Source of the DNA: JBGLNJ01 sp964353405
GTDB lineage: Bacteria > Chloroflexota > Anaerolineae > Fen-1058
Reading direction: 5' to 3'
Assembly (NCBI GenBank): GCA_964353405.1
Contig: CAYGWJ010000358.1
Coordinates: 1 to 13,957 of the forward strand
DNA: 13,957 bases
The position numbers and the translations under genes are program-made. Shown here in pieces: positions 13,126 to 13,957 of this stretch (within the stretch, counting starts at the first letter, position 1; the number at the start of each line of letters is the position of its first letter). The notes beneath the pieces were generated by a model, which was not told where the DNA came from, searched no databases, and saw only the letters and a program-made list of their open reading frames with translations.

Positions 13126-13345
13126 GGCGGATGGCGGATGGCGGATAGCAGATAGCCGATGGCGGATAGCCGATAGCGGATGGCAGATAGCCGATAGCGG
13201 ATAGCAGATAGCGGATAGCAGATGGTCTATCCGCTATCAGCCATCTGCTATCTGCTATCTGCCATCCGCTATATGCCATCTGCTATATGCCATCTGCTAT
13301 ATGCCATCCGCTATATGCCATCCGCTATATGCCATCCGCTATCGG
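13126..13345. repeat. Inverted heptamer array: 14 left units + GGT + 17 right units
   Basis: Left arm 13126-13223 is 14 contiguous 7-mers of (A/G)GC(A/C/G)GAT type. A 3-nt joint (GGT) follows, then 17 contiguous 7-mers in the opposite orientation (CTATCCG, CCATCTG, CTATATG) to 13345. Near the centre, a 12-bp perfect stem (13207-13218 with 13227-13238) with an 8-nt loop can form, and much longer imperfect pairing between arms is possible. The array fills the gap between rmd and the four-helix-bundle gene and supplies the stop codon of the latter. Confidence 0.95.
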
Positions 13346-13695
13346 CCAAGAGCGTTGCGGAAAGCGTTGATGCTCTTGCCGAGCCGCTCGCCGTCGTCAT
13401 ACAAATCGTGTTGTTCTTGCTCGGTGATGTAGCCACGATCCAGGGACAAGAAAGACGCGCCGACGACTTCAAAAGTTGAACCAACGGCGATTTCAAGGTG
13501 ATAGTCAAAAGCCTTGTTGGTGCTCTTGGCTGAACCTTCCGCAATGTTGAGACCGACGGAATTGACGGCGCGGTTCATCTGCGATCTCAGCCCATAATCT
13601 TCATGGCGTGGGAACTTGGCTGTGACAGCATACACCTTCGTCGCGTATGCTCTAGCCTTGTGCCAGATTTCCAAGCTTTCAAAGCGGAATGGCAT
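13339..13695 (-). CDS. Four-helix-bundle protein of the S23/IVP family
   Basis: This 118-residue, all-helical protein matches the four-helix-bundle family first met as ORFs in 23S rRNA intervening sequences. The family signature runs FESLEIWHKARAYA (5-18), FPRHEDYGLRSQMNRAVNSV (28-47) and LNIAEGSAK (49-57), then FDYHLEIAVGS and a C-terminal helix with YITEQEQ. Molecular function is unknown; the fold is shared with the Avd accessory protein of diversity-generating retroelements. ATG 13695 has GAGG about five bases upstream. It stands alone, with heptamer arrays on both sides. Its TAG stop (13339-13341) is formed by a CTATCGG heptamer, so the C-terminus ends in the array. No rRNA or reverse transcriptase is nearby. 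Confidence 0.92.
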   Translation of the reverse strand: MPFRFESLEIWHKARAYATKVYAVTAKFPRHEDYGLRSQMNRAVNSVGLNIAEGSAKSTNKAFDYHLEIAVGSTFEVVGASFLSLDRGYITEQEQHDLYDDGERLGKSINAFRNALGR

Positions 13696-13736
13696 TCTAG
13701 CCTCGCACTAAACTATTACCATGTCTTCTACCTTCG

Positions 13737-13953
13737 GCCATTTGCGATAAGCCATCTGCTATTAGCCATCTGCTATCTGCCATCTGCTATCTGCCATCTG
13801 CTATACGCCATCTACTATAAGCCATCTGCCATGAGCCATCTGCCATGAGCCATCTGCTATAAGCCATCTGCTATCTGCCATCTGCCATCTGCTATCTGCC
13901 ATCTGCCATGAGCCATCTGCTATTAGCCATCTGCTATGAGCTAGGTGCCTTCT
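13737..13953. repeat. Heptamer array, ~31 units, running to the window edge
   Basis: About 31 contiguous 7-mers run from GCCATTT (13737) to GCCTTCT (13953). GCCATCT occupies almost every second place from 13751, and the partner varies: GCTATTA, GCTATCT, GCTATAC, ACTATAA, GCCATGA, GCTATAA. This gives a 14-bp higher-order unit until about 13877, where the phase slips. The orientation matches the right arm of the array on the other side of the four-helix-bundle gene. It may continue beyond the window. Confidence 0.93.
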
Positions 13954-13957
13954 TCCC

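Noticed and set aside
13222..13479. Plus-strand open frame translated from the right arm of the array and through the four-helix-bundle gene
   Set aside because: Its peptide is the repeat (AICHLLSAI type) plus the antisense of a well-recognised gene; heptamer arrays are open by construction.
13339..13695. Evidence for a 23S rRNA intervening sequence or a diversity-generating retroelement around the four-helix-bundle gene
   Set aside because: No 23S rRNA sequence, reverse transcriptase or template/variable repeat pair is present in the window.
13126..13953. CRISPR array
   Set aside because: The repeat unit is 7 bp with no separate spacers of constant length, and no cas genes are present.

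Overview
The window looks like a GC-rich (about 60% by eye) chromosomal segment from an environmental bacterium, most likely a member of the Chloroflexota (Anaerolineae-like). That placement is an inference from gene style: GT-C glycosyltransferases with an appended beta-rich C-terminal domain, a Phd-like/C39-like gene pair, and many small repeat tracts inside genes. No rRNA or other phylogenetic marker is present to prove it.

Layout. Positions 1-128 hold the 3' end of an unrecognised plus-strand gene. A tRNA-Gln(CTG) follows (203-273) with its own sigma70-type promoter and a hairpin terminator that can serve both strands. All remaining genes are on the minus strand. Next to the terminator is a two-gene unit with its own promoter: a Phd/YefM-like protein (786-1214) whose stop overlaps the start of a small C39-like cysteine peptidase (332-799). 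From right to left, the rest is a surface-glycan locus: rmd, gmd and a phosphomannomutase/phosphoglucomutase (GDP-D-rhamnose supply), tatD, and a long-chain polyprenyl diphosphate synthase (possibly lipid-carrier supply). After a hairpin come four glycosyltransferases: GT2, GT4 and two polytopic GT-C enzymes, each joined to the next by a 4-bp ATGA overlap. The right end holds a four-helix-bundle (S23/IVP-type) gene between two heptanucleotide repeat arrays.

How it fits together. The mutase can supply mannose-1-phosphate for GDP-mannose. Gmd and Rmd convert GDP-mannose to GDP-D-rhamnose. GT2 and GT4 probably build a glycan on the cytoplasmic side, and the GT-C enzymes transfer sugars from polyprenyl-phosphate donors at the outer face of the membrane.

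The most striking signal is a set of sequence-unrelated tandem tracts that mostly share a 7-nt period (GGCGGAT, TTTGAAA, AGGTCGC and GTGGAGC types). They lie between genes, against the -10 box of the rmd operon, and in frame inside the GT4, GT-C and TatD genes. Because 7 = 1 mod 3, a stop-free heptamer encodes the same 7-residue peptide in all three frames, and a gain or loss of one copy shifts the frame. The layout resembles a phase-variation or mini-repeat-invasion system acting on a glycan locus. The second candidate for something undescribed is the Phd-like/C39-like pair.
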